Of a DNA stretch of 64,000 bases, positions 9,601 to 16,597 are shown piece after piece. The number at the start of each line of letters is the position of its first letter. Position 1 is the first letter of the stretch. A program made the position numbers and the translations under genes. Below the pieces are notes generated by a model. That model was not told where the DNA came from. It saw nothing but the letters and a program-made list of their open reading frames with translations, and ran no database searches. This DNA comes from Leptospira sp. WS4.C2. GTDB taxonomy: Bacteria > Spirochaetota > Leptospiria > Leptospirales > Leptospiraceae. The stretch spans positions 3,003,501-3,067,500 of the forward strand of contig NZ_CP162139.1 in the NCBI RefSeq assembly GCF_040833985.1, in the 5' to 3' direction.

Positions 9601-10162
9601 TGGGATGGCACCAAGCGGGATTGGCTCCGGCAATGAGAAAACAATCGGCAAGTTCAATGTCCTCATAAGCAATCGGTACACTGTCTTCACCGAGAGCCAT
9701 TTTGTATCCCACAACAGCAGAACTCATACAAAGCCTTGAGTTTGTATCAATATTATTGCTACCAATAAATCCTTTGATGAGTTTATTGATAATATAGTAT
9801 TCTTCTGTAAGGAGTTGGCCAGAGACATAGAATCCCACAGAGTCTGGGCCATGAGTTTGAATCAATTTTTTGAATTTATCAGCAATCCCAGAAAGAGCAC
9901 TATCCCAACTAACTTTTGATAGCGGAAGATTTTTATCTTTTCTATAGGAAGGATAGAGGATACGATCACTCCTATCCATCACCGTATAATGCAAATTCAT
10001 TCCTTTCGAACACAAAAGCCCCTTGTTCGCTGGATGGTCCTTGTCCCCTTCAATAGAGATCTCTGTCGGGCCAGTTTTGTGGACGGTAACACCACAACCA
10101 ACCCCACAATAAGAACAAGTGGATGCATAGGTTTCTTGAATCTGCACACAGATAGTCAGCAA
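6623..10162 (-). CDS. assimilatory nitrate reductase fused to FAD/NAD reductase and BFD domain
   Basis: This 1179-residue cytoplasmic enzyme reduces nitrate to nitrite. Residues 1-706 form the molybdopterin-guanine-dinucleotide part: a [4Fe-4S] site at Cys16, Cys19, Cys23 and Cys51, and the Mo ligand Cys145 in TNSRLCMSS. Residues 712 to about 1010 are a NirB/NasB-like NAD(P)H-FAD domain (ILIIGGGNSTHAF, LIVGGGLLGLELA, YAIGEVAEH). The end is a BFD [2Fe-2S] domain with Cys1123, Cys1125, Cys1157 and Cys1160. Electron donor and catalytic modules, usually separate subunits, are thus in one chain. The best start is the TTG at 10162, since an in-frame stop lies two codons upstream; a GTG five codons later is possible. 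It is divergent from nirB. Confidence 0.88.
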   Translation of the reverse strand: MLTICVQIQETYASTCSYCGVGCGVTVHKTGPTEISIEGDKDHPANKGLLCSKGMNLHYTVMDRSDRILYPSYRKDKNLPLSKVSWDSALSGIADKFKKLIQTHGPDSVGFYVSGQLLTEEYYIINKLIKGFIGSNNIDTNSRLCMSSAVVGYKMALGEDSVPIAYEDIELADCFLIAGANPAWCHPILFRRIEAHKKNNPEVKIIVVDPRKTDTCEDADLHLQIHPGTDIYLFHAIAKVLIQNNWIDSEFIQSHTEGIDELKILLSNFDVESAAVICGVPASDIHLAASYIGHAKGFLSLWAMGLNQSVVGVNKNLSLLNLSLLTGKIGKPGSGPFSLTGQPNAMGGREVGGLSNLLPAHRDLSNVNHREEVAKFWGVKTEVIQSKPGFTAVEMFENLRTGKMKAVWIICTNPTTSLPDARMVEQGLRAAELVVVQDISMNSSAIPYADYVLPAAGWAEKQGTMTNSDRRVTYLSKIIDPPGEALADTLIIQKFAEKMGFGSSFAYQSEEDVFLEHCALTKNTKIDISGLDYSILKEKRSVQWPYPHKDHGGTPRLFSDHIFYRANGKAKIFDVSPEDTSEKTSETYPFILTTGRIRDQWHTMTRTGKVQKLMEHKSEPYLEIHPEDAKRMDLMDGAIAEVLNERGVVRVRAKITDSIKQGTVFLPMHWGKKNKNDESRANNLTSKDFDPFSKQPGFKISAVQVKPYTKEKERILIIGGGNSTHAFIKNYKDLAPDDEITVICKEENPLYNRILLPDFISGEKEFFELSSADSEEVVSWNINLYTSTAVTEILPEAKIVKDTNGNSHSYNKLILATGSSPQIPKSITPDMVGVFSLRAKTDADRIKGFFVPDSHALIVGGGLLGLELAAALKSLNVKVTVLVRTDRLMSKQLDVVACDILKDEIQNRGIEVLFNSEIAKVNGYGRITNVELKDGRKLYPDGIVYAMGTSPNLHLAKNLSFELGEGIKVNEFLQTSDPDIYAIGEVAEHASGVYGTVLAAEEQAKVAASHIFGYKYKTYSGSLHSNLLKIPGLELVSLRLPGVSFENLSDEYEEIVFLDRKRRRYKKCIVKGDKLVGAILIGDKAEFVEYKNLIASGVELGDKRGKLLSGGTATKPQKGALVCSCNSVGRGNIEEEIKNGANNLDSIMATTGAGTGCGSCRPEVNKIIREMVNHLEESV

Positions 10163-10365
10163 TAACTATGCCAATTGCTGAAATATTCACAAAAATGCTT
10201 ATTCCCATAGGGATTTGAATTAAATCTTCCCAGGTTGAAACTAAGACTGGCAAAATCACGAATAAATATTCGCAAAAAACTGCACACAAAACGTACAGAA
10301 CCGTTAGTTTCTAACAGAAAGGATTAGAAAAAGTTCAAAAGGAAAGGACTGACTTGGGAAACTCG

Positions 10366-10382
10366 TGCACCAAAAGTAGGCA
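10366..10382. promoter_or_regulatory. NtrC-like enhancer site candidate
   Basis: TGCACCAAAAGTAGGCA carries a full TGCACCA half-site and the GCA end of the NtrC consensus; the second half-site is degenerate. It lies about 110 bp upstream of the sigma-54-type promoter, a usual distance for an enhancer. No ntrC gene is in the window. Confidence 0.3.
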
Positions 10383-10488
10383 GCTTCCCATTTTTTGTAG
10401 CTAAATTAATATTTTTTTTAGAAGGACCCACTCTATTCCCTAAGTATATCCCCAAAGCAGTAGTATTTTTAATCTAGCTGCCTCTGTT

Positions 10489-10504
10489 AGGTACACTTCG
10501 TGCA
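10489..10504 (+). promoter_or_regulatory. sigma-54-type promoter of the nirB operon
   Basis: AGGTACACTTCGTGCA has GG and GC separated by exactly ten bases, as the -24/-12 elements require. It shares GGTACACTT-N2-TGCA with the element upstream of narK. The likely transcript start is near 10515, 60 bases before the nirB ATG. Confidence 0.6.
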
Positions 10505-10520
10505 TATTGTAGGAAGATTG

Positions 10521-10543
10521 GAACCGTTCTAGCGGTTCTTTTC
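10521..10543 (+). terminator. leader hairpin upstream of nirB, possible attenuator
   Basis: GAACCG and CGGTTC pair around a six-base loop and are followed by TTTTC. The hairpin lies between the proposed transcript start and the nirB ATG. It could be an attenuator of the kind known in nas leaders, but the loop does not match the ANTAR target pattern. Confidence 0.3.
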
Positions 10544-10574
10544 AGAAAACTTTTGGGCCAGGTAGGGTAACAAA

Positions 10575-13094
10575 ATGATCAAGCGAAAGTTAATCGTGAT
10601 AGGAAACGGGATGGTTGGCCACAGGTTTTGCGAAAAATTAGTGGAGTTCGGTGGCACAGACAAATTTGAGATCACAGTCCTAGGAGAAGAACCAAGACGA
10701 GCCTACGACCGCGTCCATCTTTCTGAATATTTTGCCGATAAGTCTGCCGATTCCTTATACCTTTGTCCTCCCGATTGGTATAGGTCAAATGGAATCAAAT
10801 TATTATTATCAGAACCTGCGATCTCTATAGATACCATCAAACGAAAGTTAGTTACCAATCTTGGCACAGAACTCGAGTTCGATGAACTAATTTTTGCCAC
10901 TGGTTCCTCCCCTTTTGTACCTCCACTGGAAGGTTTAAATAAGGAAGGAGTTTTTGTTTACAGAACCATTGAAGACTTAGAACAAACTATGGAATACAGC
11001 AAAAAAGTAAAAAAAGCTGCTGTGCTGGGTGGTGGACTACTCGGACTCGAAGCTGCGAAAGCACTGGTTGATTTAGGTAAAGAAACTCATGTTGTGGAGT
11101 TTGCTCCAAGACTTATGCCAAGGCAGTTAGATGATGGTGGTGCTGCCATTTTAAAATCCAAAATAGAAGAGATTGGTGTTGAAATTCATTTAAACAAACA
11201 AACTGAAAAAGTCCTTGGTGAAGAAAAAATCGAAGGTTTTGAATTTAAAGATGGTGGTAGTCTTCAGTTTGATATGCTCATTGTTTCTGCGGGAATTCGT
11301 CCAAGAGATGAACTAGCAAAAGAAGCAGGGATTGCTGTTGGGGAACGTGGTGGTATCATCGTAGATGATGGTATGGGAACCAATGTGTATGGGATTTATG
11401 CGATCGGTGAAGTTGCCTTACATAGAAATTTTATTTATGGCCTTGTAGCTCCGGGTTATGAGATGGCAGAAACCCTTGCCTTCAATTTATGTAGCCCAGG
11501 GAGTAAACCAAAGGTTTATATTGGATCTGATTTATCCACAAAACTAAAGTTAATTGGTGTAGAAGTAGCTTCTTTTGGAGATGCTCTCGGCCAATCGGAA
11601 CACATTCCTATTGTTTTTAAAAACCCAAGAAGTGGCGTTTATAAAAAGTTAGTCATCTCCTCTGACGGCAAATACCTATTAGGTGGAATCCTTGTAGGGG
11701 ATGCAAAAGCATACGGAAACCTACTTTCCTTTTATTTAAATAAAATGGAACTTCCAGAAGAACCAGAAACTTTGATTGTAGGATCTGTTTCTGCAGAAAA
11801 CCTTTTTGGGGCCGATGCTTTACCAGATGAAGCAAAAATCTGTTCTTGTAATAATGTTTCCAAAGGAGATATCCTAAAAGCCATTCGGGAAAAAGAATGT
11901 TACGACATCACTAGTTTGAAGAACTGTTCGAAGGCCGGTAGTGGTTGCGGGGGATGTTTGCCACAAGTAAACTCCATCCTCAAAGCAGAGTTAAAAATCC
12001 AAGGGAAAGTAGTCACAGAACATCTCTGCGAACACTTCAAATTTTCTAGAAAAGAACTGTTTCAAGTCATCAAAGTCAAATCACTTAAAAGTTTCCCCGA
12101 TGTCATCAAAGAAGTGGGCCGTGGGAACGGATGCGAAGTTTGTAAACCAGCGGTTGCATCCATCCTTGCGAGTGTATGGAATGAACCCATTCTCAAACAT
12201 AGAGAAATCCAAGATACTAACGACAAATACTTAGCCAATATCCAAAGAGGAGGAACCTACTCTGTGGTTCCGAGAATCCCTGGAGGAGAGATCACTCCAG
12301 AAAAACTCATTGCGATCGGCGATGTTGCCAAAAAATACAATCTCTATTGCAAAATCACTGGCGGCCAACGTATCGACTTGTTAGGTGCAAGAATTGACCA
12401 ACTCCCTGCCATTTGGAAGGATTTGATCGAGTCTGGGTTTGAAAGTGGACATGCTTATGGAAAGTCTATGCGAACGGTCAAAAGTTGTGTGGGTTCCACT
12501 TGGTGCCGGTTTGGAGTACAGGATAGTACATCCTTTGCCATCAAATTAGAAGAACGATACAAAGGGATTCGTGCTCCTCATAAATTAAAGTGCGGAGTGT
12601 CCGGTTGCATTCGTGAATGTGCGGAAGCTCGCGGAAAAGACTTTGGAATCATTGCAACAGAAAGAGGTTGGAACCTCTATATTGGTGGGAACGGGGGTGT
12701 GAATCCTAAACATGCAATTCTTTTTGCAGAAGACCTAGATGAAGACACCTGTATTAAGTATATCGACCGTTATATGATGTTTTACATCAGAACCGCAGAC
12801 AAACTCATGAGAACTTCTACTTGGTTAGAACAATTGGAAGGTGGAATTGATTACTTAAAAGATGTAGTGATCAATGACAGGCTCGGAATCAACTCACAAC
12901 TAGATGAAGAGATGAATGCTCTTGTGAACACTTATCTCTGTGAGTGGAAAGATGTTGTGGAAGATAGGGAAAAACAAAAGAAATTTAGACATTTTGTGAA
13001 CAGTAATGAAACAGATCCGAATATCAAATTCATCGAAGAACGTGGTCAAATTCGCCCAGTGGATTGGGTAGAAAAAGATTTAGTCAATTCATAA
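10575..13094 (+). CDS. nirB: NAD(P)H nitrite reductase, large subunit
   Basis: The 839-residue cytoplasmic enzyme reduces nitrite to ammonium with six electrons from NAD(P)H. FAD and NAD domains fill about residues 1-300 (VIGNGMVGHRFCEKL, AAVLGGGLLGLEAAKAL, YAIGEVALH). A BFD [2Fe-2S] domain follows (ICSCNNVSKGD ... GSGCGGCLPQ), then a second Cys-bearing BFD-like part (GNGCEVCKP), then the sulfite/nitrite reductase fold. The siroheme-[4Fe-4S] ligands are in KSCVGSTWCRFG and KCGVSGCIREC. Length is normal for NirB. It heads an operon with nirD, the SUMT gene and cofactor genes. Confidence 0.95.
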   Translation: MIKRKLIVIGNGMVGHRFCEKLVEFGGTDKFEITVLGEEPRRAYDRVHLSEYFADKSADSLYLCPPDWYRSNGIKLLLSEPAISIDTIKRKLVTNLGTELEFDELIFATGSSPFVPPLEGLNKEGVFVYRTIEDLEQTMEYSKKVKKAAVLGGGLLGLEAAKALVDLGKETHVVEFAPRLMPRQLDDGGAAILKSKIEEIGVEIHLNKQTEKVLGEEKIEGFEFKDGGSLQFDMLIVSAGIRPRDELAKEAGIAVGERGGIIVDDGMGTNVYGIYAIGEVALHRNFIYGLVAPGYEMAETLAFNLCSPGSKPKVYIGSDLSTKLKLIGVEVASFGDALGQSEHIPIVFKNPRSGVYKKLVISSDGKYLLGGILVGDAKAYGNLLSFYLNKMELPEEPETLIVGSVSAENLFGADALPDEAKICSCNNVSKGDILKAIREKECYDITSLKNCSKAGSGCGGCLPQVNSILKAELKIQGKVVTEHLCEHFKFSRKELFQVIKVKSLKSFPDVIKEVGRGNGCEVCKPAVASILASVWNEPILKHREIQDTNDKYLANIQRGGTYSVVPRIPGGEITPEKLIAIGDVAKKYNLYCKITGGQRIDLLGARIDQLPAIWKDLIESGFESGHAYGKSMRTVKSCVGSTWCRFGVQDSTSFAIKLEERYKGIRAPHKLKCGVSGCIRECAEARGKDFGIIATERGWNLYIGGNGGVNPKHAILFAEDLDEDTCIKYIDRYMMFYIRTADKLMRTSTWLEQLEGGIDYLKDVVINDRLGINSQLDEEMNALVNTYLCEWKDVVEDREKQKKFRHFVNSNETDPNIKFIEERGQIRPVDWVEKDLVNS

Positions 13095-13108
13095 ACAGGA
13101 GAAACAAA

Positions 13109-13480
13109 ATGTCAGTAGATACAAAAAACAAAGAACGAGTATTCATAGGTCCAGTTTCTGAATTTGAAAAAGAAGGTGGAGTCACAGCAAAAGTGGGCGA
13201 AAAACAAATTGCGATCTTCTACTTTGAATCTCGGAACGAATGGTATGCCTGCGACAATGCATGCCCTCATACAGGAGATATGGTATTGTCTCGTGGGTTT
13301 CTCGGAGATACCAATGGTGATCCAAAAGTAGTGTGCCCACTTCATAAAAGAAATTATTCACTCACTAGTGGGGAATGTCTTAGCGGTGAAAATTACAAAG
13401 TGAACCTTTATCCTGTGATTGTGGAAAATGGATCTGTTTATTTGGAAGTGGATCCATCACTTCCGAGTACCAACGGTTAA
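13109..13480 (+). CDS. nirD: nitrite reductase small subunit (Rieske)
   Basis: The 123-residue protein is the small partner of NirB. It holds a Rieske-type [2Fe-2S] site: CPH near residue 50 and CPLH near residue 78. I set the start at the ATG at 13109, which has AGGAG upstream; a longer in-frame start inside nirB (13064) would add an unlikely basic extension. It lies 14 bp after nirB and 11 bp before the SUMT gene, so the three are surely co-transcribed. Confidence 0.92.
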   Translation: MSVDTKNKERVFIGPVSEFEKEGGVTAKVGEKQIAIFYFESRNEWYACDNACPHTGDMVLSRGFLGDTNGDPKVVCPLHKRNYSLTSGECLSGENYKVNLYPVIVENGSVYLEVDPSLPSTNG

Positions 13481-13491
13481 TCGTTAATTCT

Positions 13492-14280
13492 ATGGATCTT
13501 TTAAGTAACCAAACAAACAAAGGTAAGGTGTATTTGGTAGGAGCTGGACCGGGTGATCCAGAACTCTTAACTGTCAAAGCACTGAAAACCTTGCGGAAAG
13601 CAGATGTTGTTTTCTATGATGATTTGGTTTCACCACGGATTCTTGGTGTTTGCAGAAAAAAAATCCAACTGGTTTATGTGGGGAAAAGACTCGGAGTCCA
13701 TAGTTGTTTGCAAGACGAGATTAATTCCAAACTCATCCAAGCGGCTAACGAATTCAAGACAGTAGTTAGGTTAAAAGGTGGCGACCCATCCATCTTCGGA
13801 CGGGTGGGAGAAGAGTTTGCCGCGCTTCTTGCAGAAGGAATCCAATGTGAGATCGTTGCTGGCATCACTACCGCGTCGGGTGTTGCGTCTTCCTTAGGAT
13901 TTCCTTTGACCCATAGAGACTATGCAAGAGAGATCCTTTTCCTATCAGGACACAAAAAGGATGGAGCCAACTCGGAAGGTTTTAAAAACCTCAACTGTGT
14001 TGGGAAAACCATCGTAGTTTATATGGGCTTAAATTCGATTGGTCTCATTGTCTCCGAACTCCTGGATGCCGGAAATGCAAATGACACTCCTATTGCAGTC
14101 ATTCAAAATGCAACTCTGGATACAGAACGAGTTTTTACTGGAAATTTGAATTCCATCCAATCCATCATTGAAGAAAACGAGGTCAAATCCCCGGCCATTC
14201 TTGTGATCGGAGAAATTGTTCGTTTCTATTGTGAGATGGAAAATTTGAAAAATGGCTGTTCTTCCATTCTCACACCCTGA
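13492..14280 (+). CDS. cobA: uroporphyrinogen-III C-methyltransferase (SUMT)
   Basis: The 262-residue enzyme methylates uroporphyrinogen III twice with S-adenosylmethionine to give precorrin-2, the entry to siroheme and cobalamin. Family motifs are VGAGPGDPELLTVKA near residue 17, YVGKR, RLKGGDPSIFGRVGEE near 97 and AGITTASG near 121. Next to nirBD its job is presumably siroheme supply for NirB. Only the methyltransferase domain is present; the dehydrogenase/ferrochelatase step needed to finish siroheme is not encoded in the window. Confidence 0.92.
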   Translation: MDLLSNQTNKGKVYLVGAGPGDPELLTVKALKTLRKADVVFYDDLVSPRILGVCRKKIQLVYVGKRLGVHSCLQDEINSKLIQAANEFKTVVRLKGGDPSIFGRVGEEFAALLAEGIQCEIVAGITTASGVASSLGFPLTHRDYAREILFLSGHKKDGANSEGFKNLNCVGKTIVVYMGLNSIGLIVSELLDAGNANDTPIAVIQNATLDTERVFTGNLNSIQSIIEENEVKSPAILVIGEIVRFYCEMENLKNGCSSILTP

Positions 14281-14292
14281 TAAGGGATAGGA

Positions 14293-15207
14293 ATGAATGA
14301 TATTACAGGCAAACGAACCACCCTTCGGTATGCAGAAGCGGAAGGGTATGTGTATTGTAAGGCGGAGACAATCGAAAGAGTCAAAGCCAACACATTACCA
14401 AAAGGGGATCTCTTTGGTGTAGCTAAGGCTGCCGCCCTTCTTGGATCTAAAAAAACCTCTGAACTCATCCCCCACTGCCATCCGGTTCCCATTGATTCTT
14501 TTTTAGTCCAGTTTGAAATCCTAGAAGAAAAAAATGCCATTCGCATCCAAACAGAAGCCAAGTCCATTGGTAAAACTGGAATTGAAATGGAAGCACTAAC
14601 GGGAGTTACTGTAGCGGCCCTTGTGATTTATGATCTCCTAAAACCGATTGATAAAGAAATAGAAATTTCTTCGATCCGACTCCTAGAAAAAAAAGGAGGA
14701 AAAACGGATGCACAAATTTCCAAATTTGCAAAAGGATCCAATGCAAAAATTTTAGTTTGTTCCGATTCTTGTTTTGCTGGAAAAAAAGAAGATGGATCGG
14801 GAAAAGTCATCTCGGAACTTCTCATCCAAGAAGGGGTGGATGTTTTAGAAATTAAAATTGTTCCCGATGAGCCAAAAGAAATTCAAAAAACCATAACAAA
14901 TTGGACAAATGAAAAAATTGATCTGATTGTGACTACCGGTGGGACAGGACTTGGACCTAGGGACAACACAACAGATACCATAAAACAAATGTTAGAACAG
15001 GAATTGCCCGGTGTGGCTGAGGTGATGCGTTCCTTTGGCCAAGATAGAACTCCTTTTGCGATGTTATCTCGTTCCATAGCTGGTAGGATCGGAAAGTCCC
15101 TGGTAGTATCCGTACCTGGAAGTAGTAATGGAGCCAGAGAAAGTATGACTGCTATTTTACCTGCGATCTTCCATGCCAAAAAAATGATGAGAGGAGAAGG
15201 ACATTGA
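14293..15207 (+). CDS. moaCB: MoaC-MoaB fusion, molybdopterin biosynthesis
   Basis: The 304-residue protein joins two cofactor enzymes. Residues 1 to about 155 are MoaC, cyclic pyranopterin monophosphate synthase, with SELIPHCHPVPI and GIEMEALTGV. Residues about 160-300 are MoaB/MogA, which adenylates molybdopterin, with TTGGTGLGPRDNTTDTI and the final VVSVPGSSNGARE. Such bifunctional forms exist in several phyla. The last four bases overlap the start of moeA, which points to coupled translation. MoaC works with MoaA (21413) on the same substrate. Confidence 0.92.
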   Translation: MNDITGKRTTLRYAEAEGYVYCKAETIERVKANTLPKGDLFGVAKAAALLGSKKTSELIPHCHPVPIDSFLVQFEILEEKNAIRIQTEAKSIGKTGIEMEALTGVTVAALVIYDLLKPIDKEIEISSIRLLEKKGGKTDAQISKFAKGSNAKILVCSDSCFAGKKEDGSGKVISELLIQEGVDVLEIKIVPDEPKEIQKTITNWTNEKIDLIVTTGGTGLGPRDNTTDTIKQMLEQELPGVAEVMRSFGQDRTPFAMLSRSIAGRIGKSLVVSVPGSSNGARESMTAILPAIFHAKKMMRGEGH

Positions 15208-16394
15208 TTCCCTATTCAGAAGCTCTGGAAAAAATTTTATCGGAAGTGCGAATTTATCCGAGTGAAATTGTATCTTTAGACCAAACCTTGGGACGTGTGC
15301 TTGCCGAAGATATTGTTGCAGATCGGGATTATCCACCTTTTCATCGTTCGGCGATGGATGGATTTGCTTTAAATTCGAGAGATTACACACCAAACCAAAT
15401 TTATCCTTATCATAGAGAACTTCCTGCGGGGATGAGTCTGGATTTAGAACCGAACGAAAAGGCCATTCGGATCATGACCGGTGCCCCGGTTCCCGAAGGT
15501 TTTGATTTAGTGATCAAAATTGAAGATGCAATCCTTACCGAATTCAATGGACAAAAACAAGTTTCGTTTTCGTTAAAAGAAGTCAAATCTTGGCAAAATA
15601 TCGCCAAACAAGGAGAAGACGTAAAAAACAACCAATTGGTTTTACCCAAAGGAAGTCAAATCGGAACATCGGAATTCTCACTCCTTGCAAGTCTTGGAAA
15701 GGCAATGGTTCCCGTCATCAAAGCTCCCAAAGTACATATCATCTCTACGGGAAATGAAGTGGTTTCCATCCAAACTTCCCCCCTTCCCTACCAAATCAGA
15801 GATTCCAATTCTTATACCATCACCTCCATTCTATCCAAGTACAAAATCCAACCAGAGTCCGTGACCCATGTTCCCGATTTAGAATTAGAAATCACCGAAC
15901 AAATCCAAAAAGGATTAGAGGCCGACATTCTAATTCTTTCTGGGGGTGTTTCCATGGGAAGTATGGACCTCGTTCCATCCATATTACAAAGATTAGGTGT
16001 TGAACTCGTATTTCATAAAACATCCATCAAACCGGGAAAACCAATATGGTTCGGAAAGAGAAAAAACACCATTGTATTTGGAATGCCAGGAAATCCATTT
16101 AGTGTACAAACCTGTTCTCGTATTTTTCTTGAACCTTTTTTAAGAAAGTCCTATGGACAAAACCAACTTCCTTCTTATAAACTTCCCTATTTCACCACCA
16201 AACAAAAAAAAGGTGCTCTTACTGAATTTTTCCCAGTCCGATTAGAAACAGCAGACAAAACCTATCTCACACCACTTGCATTCAATGGAAGCGGGGATAT
16301 CCGTGCCGGCATTTTCTCGGATGGGCTTGCAATCTTTCCAAGCGACCTTTCTCAAATCCAACAAGGGGATATGATCGAATTTTTGCCTTGGTGA
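15204..16394 (+). CDS. moeA: molybdopterin molybdenumtransferase
   Basis: The 396-residue enzyme inserts molybdate into adenylated molybdopterin. Recognisable parts are HRSAMDGFAL near residue 50, IMTGAPVPEGFD near 90, the MPT-binding fold with SGGVSMGSMDLVP near 250, and GMPGNPFSVQ near 295. The start is a TTG at 15204 that overlaps the moaCB stop by four bases, with AGGAG and GAAGG just upstream. It acts right after the MoaB half of the neighbouring fusion protein. Confidence 0.92.
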   Translation: MIPYSEALEKILSEVRIYPSEIVSLDQTLGRVLAEDIVADRDYPPFHRSAMDGFALNSRDYTPNQIYPYHRELPAGMSLDLEPNEKAIRIMTGAPVPEGFDLVIKIEDAILTEFNGQKQVSFSLKEVKSWQNIAKQGEDVKNNQLVLPKGSQIGTSEFSLLASLGKAMVPVIKAPKVHIISTGNEVVSIQTSPLPYQIRDSNSYTITSILSKYKIQPESVTHVPDLELEITEQIQKGLEADILILSGGVSMGSMDLVPSILQRLGVELVFHKTSIKPGKPIWFGKRKNTIVFGMPGNPFSVQTCSRIFLEPFLRKSYGQNQLPSYKLPYFTTKQKKGALTEFFPVRLETADKTYLTPLAFNGSGDIRAGIFSDGLAIFPSDLSQIQQGDMIEFLPW

Positions 16395-16463
16395 TCACAT
16401 TCTTCAGAAATTCTGTATAAATGGTACGCAGATGATACGCTTTTTGGTCAAAAAATTGCCGGA

Positions 16464-16483
16464 TTGTAGTACATATTCTACAA
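16464..16483. promoter_or_regulatory. inverted repeat upstream of narK
   Basis: TTGTAG (16464-16469) and CTACAA (16478-16483) form perfect 6-bp arms with an 8-bp spacer. They lie about 70-90 bp upstream of the sigma-54-type promoter, so this could be an activator site. The binding protein is unknown. Confidence 0.3.
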
Positions 16484-16551
16484 CAGGGAAAACCATAAGC
16501 GTAAAGTTCAGTTTTAGGGCGTTTTAACGCATTTTAAGTCATTTCGTGCTC

Positions 16552-16567
16552 TGGTACACTTTTTGCA
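16552..16567 (+). promoter_or_regulatory. sigma-54-type promoter of narK
   Basis: TGGTACACTTTTTGCA matches the -24/-12 consensus TGGCACG-N4-TTGCA at all but two bases, with GG and GC exactly ten apart. The -12 element ends 30 bases before the narK GTG. It closely resembles the element at 10489. Confidence 0.65.
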
Positions 16568-16597
16568 CTGTTTATCAGCATTAGGAGTACACTCACC

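Larger units (their letters stand above)
10163..10574. other. divergent control region between nitrate and nitrite reductase genes
   Basis: This 412-bp gene-free stretch holds an NtrC-like site (10366-10382), a sigma-54-type promoter (10489-10504) and a leader hairpin (10521-10543), all oriented to serve nirB. On the minus strand I find no sigma-54 motif for the nitrate reductase gene. Its promoter is not obvious. Confidence 0.6.

Noticed and set aside
10050..10289. Minus-strand frame with a hydrophobic start upstream of the nitrate reductase
   Set aside because: It overlaps the conserved Cys motif of the reductase in another frame and has no supporting ribosome site.
10163..10320. Sigma-54 promoter for the nitrate reductase on the minus strand
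   Set aside because: No GG-N10-GC arrangement was found on that strand, so no such promoter is claimed.
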